A stretch of DNA of 53,579 nt from UBA4644 sp964541085 (GCA_964541085.1 CAZIPA010000012.1:1-53579); one strand, 5' to 3'; counted from the first letter of the stretch, positions 16,762 through 25,135 are shown. Translations and numbers: made by a program. Notes: a model not told the origin generated them from the letters alone.

Positions 16762-18411
16762 TTACAGGCGCTCCAGATAGTCCCGGATGCGCTTTTCACA
16801 GGTTTTCTGTCCCAGCAAGGCCATAATGGCGTGGAGATCGGGGGTGTTTTTCCGTCCGGTGACGGCCATCCGCACCACGGCGCTCACATCGCCCACATGA
16901 CCCCGGAACTGCTCCGGTGCGGCCTTATAGGCCTTTACATCGGGAGACAGACCCAGCGGCGGGCACAGCTCCTTCATTTTGCCGAACCAGCTGTCCTTGT
17001 CGTCGGTGCAGTCCATCACCGGGAGATATGCCTCCAGCACCTGCCTTTGCAGCAGGCTGTCCAGCTCCAGCGTCTCCTCCTGCCGGAACAGCTCGTCAAA
17101 GAAATAGGCCACATAGCCCTTTACATCGCTCCAGCGGACGATATCCTTCCGGGGCTTTTTTCCGCCGCGGTCGATGGAGAACATCGCCTTTGCCATGTCC
17201 TCGTTCTCCTCCAGCAGGCCCGCCAGCTGCGGGTCAAAGCGCTGGGCCCAGGCGAGAGCCTGGACATACACCTCCTCTGCCGTCATGCGGGAGATCACTT
17301 CCGCAGAAACGCTTTGCAGCTTTTTCAGGTCGAACAGTGCGCCCGAGGCGCTCATTTTGTTCAGCTTGAAGGGGAAGCTGCTGTAATGGGCGTCCCTGTT
17401 CTGCCGCCGCCAGTCTTCAAAGTTGGAATTGGCGATGGTCAGCAGATATTCCATCACGGCCTCTGCCGGATAGCCCTCTTCGGTAAAATAGCTGACAGCA
17501 GCCTCCGGGTCCTTCCGCTTGGACAGCTTGCGGCGGGAACCGTCCTCCTCCTTCATAATGGGGGCGATGTGGGCATATTTCGGTGCCTTCAGACCGCACA
17601 GCCAGAACAGCTGCAAATGGATGGGAGCGGAGGCGATCCATTCGTCTCCCCGCACCACCTGCGTCACCCGCATCAGGGTATCGTCCACCACATGGGCAAA
17701 ATGATAGGTGGGGATGCCGTCGCTCTTCAGCAGCACCACATCCACAAAATTTTCCTCCATCTCGATATCGCCCCGGATGGCATCCTTAAACTTCACCCGT
17801 CCGCCAGGCTTGCCCGGAGAACGCAGCCGCACCACATAGGGCAGTCCGGCCTTCAGCTTTTCCTCCACCTGCTCCAGCGTCAGCTCACGGCAGCGGGCAT
17901 ATTCGCCCCAGTAGCCCGGCGTCACGCCCTGCTCTTCCTGTCCCTTGCGGATGCTCTCGATTTCCTCCGCCGTACAGAAGCAGGGATAGGCCAGCCCCTT
18001 TTCCACCAGCTCCTTGCAGAACACATGATAATATTCCGCCCGGCGGCTCTGGGTATAAGGGCCGTAATCGCCGCTCTCCGCACTGTCGTCCAGCGCACCC
18101 TCGTCAAAGGTAATGCCGAAATCCTTCAGGCCCTGGGCAATGAGCCTGACGCCGCCCTCCACCTCACGCTTTTTGTCGGTATCTTCAATGCGGAGGATGG
18201 CCCGGCCTCCGGTAGTATGGGCCACACGCTCAGAAATCATGGCGGAAAACACACCGCCGATATGGAGAAAACCGGTGGGGCTGGGGGCAAAGCGTGTCAC
18301 CTGCGCACCCTCCTTCAGGCCGCGGGGCGGGAATTGCTTCTCCAGCAGCTGCGCCGGGGTTTGGGTCACATGGGGAAACAGAAGCTGTGCAAGACGGATG
18401 GAATCGCTCAT
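16762..18411 (-). CDS. gltX: Glutamyl-tRNA synthetase, long form
   Basis: Class I synthetase charging tRNA-Glu. The 549 residues are longer than the usual 470-500. About 38 residues precede the FAPSPTGFLHIGG motif (41-53), and KLSKR lies at 295-299. The RIEDTD segment at 74-79 is present. ATG at 18411 is the first gene after a strong promoter, and AGGAG lies upstream. With GlnRS encoded next door, this GluRS is expected to discriminate against tRNA-Gln, which is inference. Confidence 0.95.
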   Translation of the reverse strand: MSDSIRLAQLLFPHVTQTPAQLLEKQFPPRGLKEGAQVTRFAPSPTGFLHIGGVFSAMISERVAHTTGGRAILRIEDTDKKREVEGGVRLIAQGLKDFGITFDEGALDDSAESGDYGPYTQSRRAEYYHVFCKELVEKGLAYPCFCTAEEIESIRKGQEEQGVTPGYWGEYARCRELTLEQVEEKLKAGLPYVVRLRSPGKPGGRVKFKDAIRGDIEMEENFVDVVLLKSDGIPTYHFAHVVDDTLMRVTQVVRGDEWIASAPIHLQLFWLCGLKAPKYAHIAPIMKEEDGSRRKLSKRKDPEAAVSYFTEEGYPAEAVMEYLLTIANSNFEDWRRQNRDAHYSSFPFKLNKMSASGALFDLKKLQSVSAEVISRMTAEEVYVQALAWAQRFDPQLAGLLEENEDMAKAMFSIDRGGKKPRKDIVRWSDVKGYVAYFFDELFRQEETLELDSLLQRQVLEAYLPVMDCTDDKDSWFGKMKELCPPLGLSPDVKAYKAAPEQFRGHVGDVSAVVRMAVTGRKNTPDLHAIMALLGQKTCEKRIRDYLERL

Positions 18412-18456
18412 CTCTATGTCACTCCTAATGTCATAATTTGCGTATCATATCGTTTT

Positions 18457-18485
18457 ATTATAGCGCTTCCCGCTTTCCGTTGCAA
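18457..18485 (-). promoter_or_regulatory. Sigma-A-type promoter for the gltX-glnS-...-wal run
   Basis: Minus-strand TTGCAA and TATAAT with 17-bp spacing, about 45 bp upstream of the gltX start. The tight gene spacing downstream suggests a very long transcript. Confidence 0.75.
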
Positions 18486-18494
18486 GAGAAAGGC

Positions 18495-18529
18495 GAAAAA
18501 AAGGTGCGCTTCCCGCCCGGAAACACACC
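18495..18529 (-). terminator. Rho-independent terminator after the Clp unfoldase gene
   Basis: An 11-bp stem (GGTGTGTTTCC pairing with GGAAGCGCACC, two G-U pairs) with a 4-base loop, followed by seven T on the minus strand. It lies just upstream of the gltX promoter. Confidence 0.8.
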
Positions 18530-18545
18530 GAAAAATCCGTATTTT

Positions 18546-20738
18546 TCATGATACCGGCTGAAGCGTCTGTTCCCACACGGGCAAAAGCCGATCTCCCGCT
18601 GCCTGAAGACACACGCTTCCCCCCGCACCGCCCCGCAGCAGTGCCAGCGCCAGCGGTTCCTCTGCCAGCTGCTCCACCGCCCGCCGCAGCGGTCTGGCCC
18701 CCTGAGACCGGTCGGTACACTGAGCCAGCAAAAGGGCCTCACATTCCGCCGTCCAGCGCAGGGATACCTGCTGTTCCCGGCAGCGCTCCCGCAGCTTTTC
18801 CAGTTCCCGGCGGACAATGGCCCGCAGCTGCTCCTGCTCCAGCGGATGAAACAGCACCACGCCGTCCAGCCGTCCCAGCAGCTCCGGACGCAGGGTGCGG
18901 CGCAGCTCCTTCTGTATCTGTTCTTCGCCCCGGCTTGCCTCCGTCTCCCGCAAAAAGCCCGCCGCAGGCTGCTTTGTCCACTGCTCTGCCCCCAGATTGG
19001 AGGTCATCAGCAGCACTGTCTCCCGAAAGCTCACCCGCTTTCCCGTTCCGTCGGTGAGACAGCCCTCCTCCAGCACCTGCAACAGCAGATGCAGTACCTC
19101 CGGATGGGCCTTTTCCACCTCGTCCAGCAGCACCACGCTGCACGGATTGTCCTGCACCCGCCGCGTCAGCTGACCGCCCTCTCCATATCCGGCATAGCCC
19201 GGCGGTGCGCCGATCAGACGGGAGACAGAATGCTTTTCCATATATTCGCTCATATCCAGCCGGGTAAGGCCGCCGCTTCTGCCGGGATACAGGGCCTGTG
19301 CCAGCGCACGGGCCAGACTGGTTTTGCCCACGCCGCTGGGGCCGCACAGCAAAAAGCTTCCCCGGGGCCGCCGCTGTCCGGGAAAGGCTCCCCGGCGGAT
19401 CATGGCCCGGGCCACCGTCTCTGCCGCCTCCGGCTGACCGATGATCTCCCGCTTCAGCGTTTCCTCCAGTGAAAGCAGCCGTTCCCGCTGCTGCTGTTCC
19501 GTCTGCCAGTCCTCGCCCTGAAGCTGCCGCGCCACCTGTATCACATGGCGGCTTTCCACCCGGCGTTCCCGGGCCAGAGCTGCACAGGCCGCCGCCTCAT
19601 CCATCAGATCCACCGAGCGATCCGGATCACAGCGTCCCGGCATACAGCGGGGAGACAGACGCACAATGCTCTCCAGTGCGTCCTCTCCGATCAGAACTCC
19701 ATGATGCCGCTCATATCCCGGACGCAGCGCCCGCAGAATGATGTCCGTCTCCCGGGGAGATGGCTCTGCCACCGTCACCGGCTGAAATCGGCGGGCCAGC
19801 GCCCCATCCCGGCTGATGTATTTCTGAAACTCCGCGGCTGTGGTTGCGCCGATCATTTGCAGACCGCCCCGGGCCAGTGCCGGCTTCAGCAGACCGCTCA
19901 GATCGACTGCCCCTTCGGCCGCACCCGCCCCGCAGACGGTGTGCAGCTCGTCCAGAAACAGAATCACATTTCCGGCGCTTTGCACCTCCCGAAGCATTCC
20001 GTTGACCCGTTCTTCAAACTCTCCCCGGTATTTTGTCCCGGCGATCATGGCCGCCAGCTGAAGGGAAATCACCCGCCGTTCCCGCAGACAGTCCGGTGCG
20101 TCTCCCAGTGCGATGCGCTGGGCAAGGGCCTCCACCACGGCGGTTTTGCCCACACCGGCCTCACCCAGCAGCACGGGATTGCACTTCTGCCGCCGGGCCA
20201 GAATCTGCATGATCCGCTCCAGCTCCCGTTCCCGACAGGCCACCGGATCATATCCCCGGCTCAGGGCCGCCGCCGTCATGTCCACGCCGAATTGCAGGGT
20301 CAGCTTCAGCTCACAGCGCCGCCCCGGTGCTTTGCTGTCCGCCGGACGCAGCCGCAATCTTCGCCGCAGCAGCTCCCTCTCACCGTCCTGCAACAGCTCA
20401 CGGCAGGCAGGATCCTCCATTTCCAGCAGCGCCAGCAGCAGATCCCCCGCCGTAATGCTGCCCTCCGTCAGAATCGCCGCCTGACGGATCACCGTTTCCC
20501 CTTCCCGGCTGAGCATTACTGGCCCGCAGCCGCTACCCGCCGGCTCCGGCATTCTCTGTTCCGCCCGGCGCACCAGCGTCTCCTGTCCCTCCAGCAGCCG
20601 TCCCGGGCCACTTTCCTCCAGCAGCGCCGCCAGCAGCAGATGCTCCGGCCCGACCCAGCTGTGACCGGAACCGTGGGCCAGCTGATAGGCATGGCGCAGA
20701 GCGTTCCGTCCGCTTTGGGAAAATCTCGTCTCCGTCAT
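18546..20738 (-). CDS. ClpA/ClpC-type AAA+ protease ATPase subunit lacking the middle domain
   Basis: Hexameric unfoldase expected to feed proteins to ClpP. The 730 residues show two Clp N-domain repeats (about 1-130), AAA1 with GEAGVGKT (192-199), pore loop GTKYRG (234-239) and FLDE (261-264), then AAA2 with GPSGVGKT (466-473), pore loop GYAGYGEGG (514-522) and LLDE (537-540). A tripeptide-type AGF (593-595) lies where the ClpP-docking loop is expected. The coiled-coil M-domain of ClpC is missing between the two AAA modules, so the protein is ClpA-like in layout. ctsR, mcsA and mcsB are not adjacent. Its start overlaps a 34-residue ORF by 4 bp. Confidence 0.9.
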   Translation of the reverse strand: MTETRFSQSGRNALRHAYQLAHGSGHSWVGPEHLLLAALLEESGPGRLLEGQETLVRRAEQRMPEPAGSGCGPVMLSREGETVIRQAAILTEGSITAGDLLLALLEMEDPACRELLQDGERELLRRRLRLRPADSKAPGRRCELKLTLQFGVDMTAAALSRGYDPVACRERELERIMQILARRQKCNPVLLGEAGVGKTAVVEALAQRIALGDAPDCLRERRVISLQLAAMIAGTKYRGEFEERVNGMLREVQSAGNVILFLDELHTVCGAGAAEGAVDLSGLLKPALARGGLQMIGATTAAEFQKYISRDGALARRFQPVTVAEPSPRETDIILRALRPGYERHHGVLIGEDALESIVRLSPRCMPGRCDPDRSVDLMDEAAACAALARERRVESRHVIQVARQLQGEDWQTEQQQRERLLSLEETLKREIIGQPEAAETVARAMIRRGAFPGQRRPRGSFLLCGPSGVGKTSLARALAQALYPGRSGGLTRLDMSEYMEKHSVSRLIGAPPGYAGYGEGGQLTRRVQDNPCSVVLLDEVEKAHPEVLHLLLQVLEEGCLTDGTGKRVSFRETVLLMTSNLGAEQWTKQPAAGFLRETEASRGEEQIQKELRRTLRPELLGRLDGVVLFHPLEQEQLRAIVRRELEKLRERCREQQVSLRWTAECEALLLAQCTDRSQGARPLRRAVEQLAEEPLALALLRGGAGGSVCLQAAGDRLLPVWEQTLQPVS

Positions 20739-20839
20739 CGTCCTTCCTCCGGCCCGGAAAACCGTGTTTCATGGGCCACCGACATTTCCAGCGTGTTACC
20801 GTCTGCCAGCGTGACCCGCCGCAAAGCCTGTTTCTTCAT
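20735..20839 (-). CDS. Predicted 34-residue protein coupled to the Clp unfoldase
   Basis: ATG at 20839 follows GGAGG with 7-base spacing, and the TGA stop overlaps the Clp start in an ATGA arrangement. Both are strong signs that it is translated. The peptide starts MKKQALRRVTLADGNTLEMS, has no membrane segment or signal peptide and no family I recognise. It could be a leader peptide that sets Clp translation, a small adaptor, or a short conserved subunit. The translation claim is inference from the two initiation signals. Confidence 0.55.
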   Translation of the reverse strand: MKKQALRRVTLADGNTLEMSVAHETRFSGPEEGR

Positions 20840-20911
20840 TTCATCGCCTCCGCCGCTATTCTTCCCGGAAAAAGGCCGAATTATTTATTTGCTCTTTTGT
20901 TGAATTAGGCA

Positions 20912-20939
20912 TTGCTTTTTTCAAAGAATCTGTTAAAAT
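20912..20939 (+). promoter_or_regulatory. Possible promoter for the ferredoxin gene
   Basis: TTGCTT and TAAAAT are separated by 16 bp, about 33 bp upstream of the ferredoxin ATG. The -35 match is weak (three of six). Confidence 0.4.
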
Positions 20940-20971
20940 AGGAAGAAGAATAAAACAGGAGGTGCTTTAAC

Positions 20972-21139
20972 ATGGCATACAAAATTTCTGACGCTTGCAT
21001 CGGCTGCGGCACTTGCGCCGGCGCTTGCCCCATGAGCGCCATCAAGGACGCTGGCGGCAAATTCGAGATCGATGAGAACACCTGCGTGAGCTGCGGCTCC
21101 TGCGCCGGTGCATGTCCCGTGGGCGCGATCTCTGAATAA
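20972..21139 (+). CDS. 2[4Fe-4S] ferredoxin
   Basis: A 55-residue clostridial-type electron carrier. Two CxxCxxCxxxCP motifs are visible: CIGCGTCAGACP (9-20) and CVSCGSCAGACP (38-49). Each gives three cysteines to one cluster and one to the other. Its partners are low-potential oxidoreductases such as pyruvate:ferredoxin oxidoreductase, hydrogenase or the Bcd-Etf complex. ATG follows AGGAGG by 8 bases. It is a single-gene unit on the plus strand with its own terminator, and is too short for most gene-length cut-offs. Confidence 0.95.
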   Translation: MAYKISDACIGCGTCAGACPMSAIKDAGGKFEIDENTCVSCGSCAGACPVGAISE

Positions 21140-21156
21140 TTTCAGTGCGACAAGAA

Positions 21157-21185
21157 ACGGCCTCCGCTTCGGCGGGGGCCGTTTT
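21157..21185 (+). terminator. Terminator after the ferredoxin, probably bidirectional
   Basis: ACGGCCTCCGC, loop TTCG, GCGGGGGCCGT, then TTTT on the plus strand. Read on the minus strand the same hairpin is followed by TTTC, so it can also end the anti-sigma transcript that converges here. Confidence 0.8.
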
Positions 21186-21205
21186 CCATATGCGTGCTCC
21201 GATTT

Positions 21206-22645
21206 TCAGGGCACTTCCCGTATCTCCAGCATGAAATGCTGCTGCCGGGGATCCAGCGTTGCCTGATACTGTCCGTTCTCCGGGTCAAGGCCAAAGCTCT
21301 GCTCCGTGATCTCCAGCCCCTCCCCCGGCAGCACCTGTACCCGCTGCTCCGTCAGCTGCAGAAGGGTGTTTCCCGTCACCATATCAAAGCCGTACACACC
21401 CTCCCGGTCGCCGCCCATGCCGGGATAGTCAAAGCTGCCCTCCTTGGGATAGCACACTGTCAGCTCCGCCGTCTCTCCCGCCGGAATGTCCAGTGTCAGA
21501 CCGCAGTACAGTACCCGTCTGCCGCCGTATACACGGGTAAACAGCAGCTCCAGCTCGCCTGTATCGCTGCCCTCCCGGGTTTCTTCCAAAAATTCCGGCA
21601 ATGCCCGCTGCACCTGGGCCATGCAGGCTTCTCCGGAAATGCCCTCCGGCGGCCAGCTTTCCCCTTCGTTGGCTTCCCATTGCCGATACAGATCCTCCAG
21701 CGCCAGCGAAAGCACCTGCGCAAGAGGCAGCTCCTGTCGGGTGACTGCCGCCGTAAGATCGTCCCGGCTTCCGGTCAGACTGCCATCGGTATAGCCCTGC
21801 ACCGTCAACTGCTCAATATCGCCGCCCAGCACGATGAGACAGCGCAGCTGCTCCGCCGTTTTCCTTCCCTGCCGGGGCAGGGAAAAGCTTCGGCCCTGCC
21901 AGCCCTCCTCATCTCCGTAAACGCTGCCGTCAAAGCCATAGCTCAGCACCGTCGTCTCACCATTTTGCCGGAATTGCAGGTGCAGCGTGGGCGCACCCGG
22001 CTCGTCCGCAGGCACCTGCGTGGGCTCCGTGACAAAATACACCACCGCTGTTTCCTCCGACGGGGACACCGGCTCCAGTGCACGCTGTAAATAAGTTCCG
22101 TCCGCCAGCGCCGTCTGATACTGCTCCCAGCGGTTCACCGAACCGCTGAGGCCCAGACTTCCCCCCACCGCCGTTTCAAAGGCCGCCTCTTCACCGTTGA
22201 CAAAAACGGTGGGCCGGGCGGCATTTTTCAGATCGTCGGCATAAGGATATTCCAATGTGACACGGGCCTCCGCCGTGCCTGTGTTGGAAATGGTGTAGGC
22301 ATCCGTCACCTGACATTGGTTTTCCTGCCCGTGGGAGAAATCCAGCGTCAGCGCCCGCCGGGCAGTGATGTTCTCCCTGCTTTCCGGGGTGCACAGCGGC
22401 AAGATCGGCCCCGCATAGGACAGATAGCCGGTATACTCTCTTCCGGGCGGCTCCAAGGGCACAGCGTTCTGATTTTCCCGAAACAGCTGCACTCCCAGCC
22501 CCACAAGAATCCCTGCGCAGGCTGCCGCTGCCGTCCAGCGAAGCCAGCCCCTGCGGGGCATTTTTTTCCTTTGGGAGGCCTCCGCCTCCTTCAGCAATGC
22601 GTCACTGAAATGGTCCATGGCGCAGCTGAGTTCCTCTGCCTTCAC
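21206..22645 (-). CDS. Predicted membrane-anchored anti-sigma factor with an unrecognised ectodomain
   Basis: A 479-residue protein with a short cytoplasmic N-terminus (about 1-31), one membrane segment (about 33-55) and a roughly 420-residue extracellular part. Its start overlaps the sigma-factor stop in an ATGA arrangement, the usual sign of a sigma/anti-sigma pair. The cytoplasmic part has the short acidic-helical look of clostridial anti-sigma factors but no zinc-binding HxxxCxxC. I do not recognise the ectodomain; it is rich in beta-strand-like segments and has several YP and YG motifs. It may sense an envelope signal. The role is inferred from context and topology. Confidence 0.6.
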   Translation of the reverse strand: MKAEELSCAMDHFSDALLKEAEASQRKKMPRRGWLRWTAAAACAGILVGLGVQLFRENQNAVPLEPPGREYTGYLSYAGPILPLCTPESRENITARRALTLDFSHGQENQCQVTDAYTISNTGTAEARVTLEYPYADDLKNAARPTVFVNGEEAAFETAVGGSLGLSGSVNRWEQYQTALADGTYLQRALEPVSPSEETAVVYFVTEPTQVPADEPGAPTLHLQFRQNGETTVLSYGFDGSVYGDEEGWQGRSFSLPRQGRKTAEQLRCLIVLGGDIEQLTVQGYTDGSLTGSRDDLTAAVTRQELPLAQVLSLALEDLYRQWEANEGESWPPEGISGEACMAQVQRALPEFLEETREGSDTGELELLFTRVYGGRRVLYCGLTLDIPAGETAELTVCYPKEGSFDYPGMGGDREGVYGFDMVTGNTLLQLTEQRVQVLPGEGLEITEQSFGLDPENGQYQATLDPRQQHFMLEIREVP

Positions 22646-23202
22646 AGTTCAAATCCCTCCTGTTCCAGATAGGCCCGCAGCATCTGCCGGGCACGGTACA
22701 GCAGACTTTTCACGGCGCTCTGACTCATGTCCAGCGCCTTTGCCGTCTGCTCCAGACTCTCACCGTAATAATATCGCCGGAGAAAGGCACAGCGGGTCTG
22801 ACGGTTCCGGCTCCAAAGCCAGCGCTCCATGGCCTCCGCCAGACGATGCCTTTCCGCATCCTCCAGTGTCCGGTCGCCGCCGGAGACACATTCCTCCAGT
22901 TCAGACAGCGACAGGGCATATTGAGATTCCCGGCGCTTGTCCCGATTCCGGCTGCGAAAGCGGTCAATGGCGGTCTGCCGGGCCAGCCTTGCCAGATAGG
23001 TTTTCAGCTGTGCGGGACGCTGGGGCGGGATGGAGCTCCAGGTTTTCCAGCAGGTATCATTCACCACCTCACGGCCGTCCTCCCGGTCGCCCAGAATGTT
23101 CACGGCGATTTGCAGCAGATAGCTTCCGTATTTTTCCTCCGTCTCCCGGATGGCCTGCTCCTTCCGTTCCCAGTACAGCGCCACGATCTGCGTGTCCTGC
23201 AT
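22642..23202 (-). CDS. ECF-type RNA polymerase sigma factor
   Basis: A 186-residue sigma-70-family factor. Region 2 covers about residues 10-90 (DREDGREVVNDTCWKTW, then LARLARQTAIDRFR). Region 4 covers about 125-180 and ends with the helix-turn-helix GESLEQTAKALDMSQSAVKS. There is no region 1 or 3, as expected for an ECF factor. It is translationally coupled to the putative anti-sigma gene downstream. A GAAAC-like box upstream may be its own promoter. Regulon unknown. Confidence 0.9.
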   Translation of the reverse strand: MQDTQIVALYWERKEQAIRETEEKYGSYLLQIAVNILGDREDGREVVNDTCWKTWSSIPPQRPAQLKTYLARLARQTAIDRFRSRNRDKRRESQYALSLSELEECVSGGDRTLEDAERHRLAEAMERWLWSRNRQTRCAFLRRYYYGESLEQTAKALDMSQSAVKSLLYRARQMLRAYLEQEGFEL

Positions 23203-23227
23203 GGAATCCCTCCTTTCACCCTTCTAT

Positions 23228-23253
23228 CCCGACAAAATCGGCCTTTGGTTTCG
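23228..23253 (-). promoter_or_regulatory. Candidate autoregulatory ECF promoter
   Basis: On the minus strand CGAAAC is followed 16 bp later by CGGG. The layout resembles the GAAAC / CGTC boxes used by Bacillus ECF sigma factors, and it lies just upstream of the sigma gene. The -10 match is partial. Confidence 0.35.
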
Positions 23254-23271
23254 AAAAAACAGAGTTTGTGT

Positions 23272-23307
23272 GAAAAAATCCTCCGTATGCGTCTGTCATA
23301 CGGAGGA
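23272..23307 (-). terminator. Rho-independent terminator after the DMT transporter gene
   Basis: Perfect 11-bp stem TCCTCCGTATG / CATACGGAGGA with a 7-base loop, followed by six T on the minus strand. Confidence 0.88.
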
Positions 23308-23325
23308 GATTTGCTGTTACAGAAA

Positions 23326-24249
23326 TCAGGCGTCGTAAACGCCCAGAATGACAATGCCCAGCACTGCCAGTGCGATGGTACAGTAATGCTTCAGGCTGAG
23401 CTTTTCCTTCAGGAAGATGCGGCTCCACAGCACGGAAACGGCACAGTAGGAAGAAATCATGGGTGCGGCTGCCGCAGGATTGGCGGACAGCGCGTAAATG
23501 TAGGCGAACTGACCGGCGGTTTCAAAGCAGGCACCGATGAGCTTGGGGCCTTCGCTGCGCACGGTCAGCGGCTTTTTCTTCACCAGACACACCAGCACAA
23601 AGCACACCGCGGCGGCAAACAGGAAGGTCAGCTCGTAGGCCACATTGGCGGAGGCCTCATGATTTTCCACCGTCAGCGAAAGCTTGTCCAGCACCAGCCC
23701 GTCGCAGAAGGAGCCTGCCGCATCCAGAACGCAGTACAGCACTGGCAGCGCCAGCGCCAGAAAGCTCTTGGTATACTTCCGGTTGGAGGCTTCCTGCCGT
23801 CTGGCCCGCAGCTCGGTATCCTCCCGGGCATCCACGATGGCCAGAGCAATGACACCCAGACACACGCACAGCACGCCCACATACTGCATCTTTTCCAGCC
23901 GTTCACCCGCCAGCAGGTAGAGAATGGCGGCCAGTGCGCCGGAGGAATTGCAGATGGGAGAGGAAATGGACAGCTCGATATACCGCAGTCCCAGATAGCC
24001 CAGCGTCATGGAGCCGATATACAGCAGAGACACCGGCAGATAGGTCCAGATAATGCTCAGAGAGATGTGTACACCGTTGATAAAGATTTCATAGGCTGCG
24101 TGGAGGCCCATCACAAGGCCCACCATCATCACCATTTTCAGATGGCTGTCCCGATCGTCCGGATCGACGCAGCCGATTTTGGAGAACAGGTCAGAGCCGC
24201 TCCAGCAAAGCAGAGCAGCCAGGGCCAGCCAAAACCACATATTTTTCAC
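23326..24249 (-). CDS. DMT-superfamily (EamA-type) membrane transporter
   Basis: A 307-residue integral membrane protein with about ten hydrophobic segments in two EamA-like halves. The second half ends in SRIFLKEKLSLKHYCTIALA followed by a final hydrophobic helix, a common EamA ending. Such proteins export or import metabolites, often amino acids; the substrate is not evident. The start is GTG at 24249 or ATG at 24240; neither has a strong ribosome site. It lies 95 bp after an aspartate-racemase-like gene and shares its promoter and terminator, so a related amino acid is a reasonable guess. Confidence 0.78.
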   Translation of the reverse strand: MKNMWFWLALAALLCWSGSDLFSKIGCVDPDDRDSHLKMVMMVGLVMGLHAAYEIFINGVHISLSIIWTYLPVSLLYIGSMTLGYLGLRYIELSISSPICNSSGALAAILYLLAGERLEKMQYVGVLCVCLGVIALAIVDAREDTELRARRQEASNRKYTKSFLALALPVLYCVLDAAGSFCDGLVLDKLSLTVENHEASANVAYELTFLFAAAVCFVLVCLVKKKPLTVRSEGPKLIGACFETAGQFAYIYALSANPAAAAPMISSYCAVSVLWSRIFLKEKLSLKHYCTIALAVLGIVILGVYDA

Positions 24250-24344
24250 CAGCTTTCAAATGATTTGAGAAATCCGAAAAACAGGTGTGGCTTCGGTGGT
24301 GGACGGCGCAGGGGCCGAAAGGGATGACTGGAACGAAACACCGC

Positions 24345-25049
24345 TCAGTCCTTCAGTTCATAGCCGCAGAACTGGATCGCAGCCTTTGCCAGCTCGGAGG
24401 TGGGGTCGATAAAGCTGCCATGCAGGTTCAGCTCCTGCTGTACGATGGGCAGCTCGGTGCAGCCCAGAATGAAATAATCTGCGCCCTTTCCGCTGAGATC
24501 GGAAATCAGCGTCTCCATGGGCTCCCGCACAGTCTCCAGCGGCTTGCCGCCCTTTACGCAGTCGTAAATGGCATACATCAGCACATCCCGCTGGGCCTCA
24601 TCAGGCAGGATGCAGGCAACGCCCTCCTTCTCCAGCGCCTGATTGTACAGGCCGGAGGCCAGCGTTCCCCGGGTTGCCAGCACACAGGCGGTCTTACCCG
24701 GAAACTGGCTGGCACAGGCCTTTGCCGTAGCCTCCAGCATACTGATGAAGGGAATGTCCGTCTGGCTTTGCAGCCGGGGCAGGAAATAGTGGGCCGTGTT
24801 GCAGGGCATGATGATGCAGTCTGCGCCGCAGGCCTCCAGATGATGCAGCGCATCGGACATCTCGGGAACAGGATCCGTGCCGCCCTGCAAAATGGCCGCC
24901 GTCCGGTCGGGGATGCGGGCGTTGTTATCAATATAAATGCGGATATGCTCGTTATCGCAGCCCGCACGGGTCATCAGAACGATTTTTTTGAACAGGTCAG
25001 CGGTGGCCAGCGGGCCCATGCCGCCCAGAATACCAATGGTCTTTTTCAT
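24345..25049 (-). CDS. Aspartate/glutamate racemase family protein
   Basis: PLP-independent racemase of 234 residues. The two catalytic cysteines are present: Cys83 in MPCNTAH and Cys197 in LGCTELP. The N-terminal GILGGMGPLAT is typical of the aspartate racemase branch (YgeA/RacD type) rather than MurI. It could make D-aspartate for peptidoglycan cross-bridges or act on another amino acid. ATG at 25049 follows AAAGGAG. It heads a two-gene unit with the DMT transporter. Confidence 0.87.
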   Translation of the reverse strand: MKKTIGILGGMGPLATADLFKKIVLMTRAGCDNEHIRIYIDNNARIPDRTAAILQGGTDPVPEMSDALHHLEACGADCIIMPCNTAHYFLPRLQSQTDIPFISMLEATAKACASQFPGKTACVLATRGTLASGLYNQALEKEGVACILPDEAQRDVLMYAIYDCVKGGKPLETVREPMETLISDLSGKGADYFILGCTELPIVQQELNLHGSFIDPTSELAKAAIQFCGYELKD

Positions 25050-25086
25050 GTTAGAGCTCCTTTATCAGAAAATTCTCACAGCTATC

Positions 25087-25114
25087 ATTATATCGAAAAC
25101 CCGTCAAAAATCAA
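25087..25114 (-). promoter_or_regulatory. Promoter for the racemase-transporter unit
   Basis: Minus-strand TTGATT and TATAAT separated by 16 bp, about 40 bp upstream of the racemase start codon. Confidence 0.6.
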
Positions 25115-25135
25115 GGAAAACCCGCATCCGCAGAC

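Noticed and set aside
20840..20971. CIRCE or CtsR operator upstream of the Clp gene
   Set aside because: I looked for TTAGCACTC-type inverted repeats and GGTCAAA-type direct repeats between the Clp unit and the ferredoxin and saw neither.
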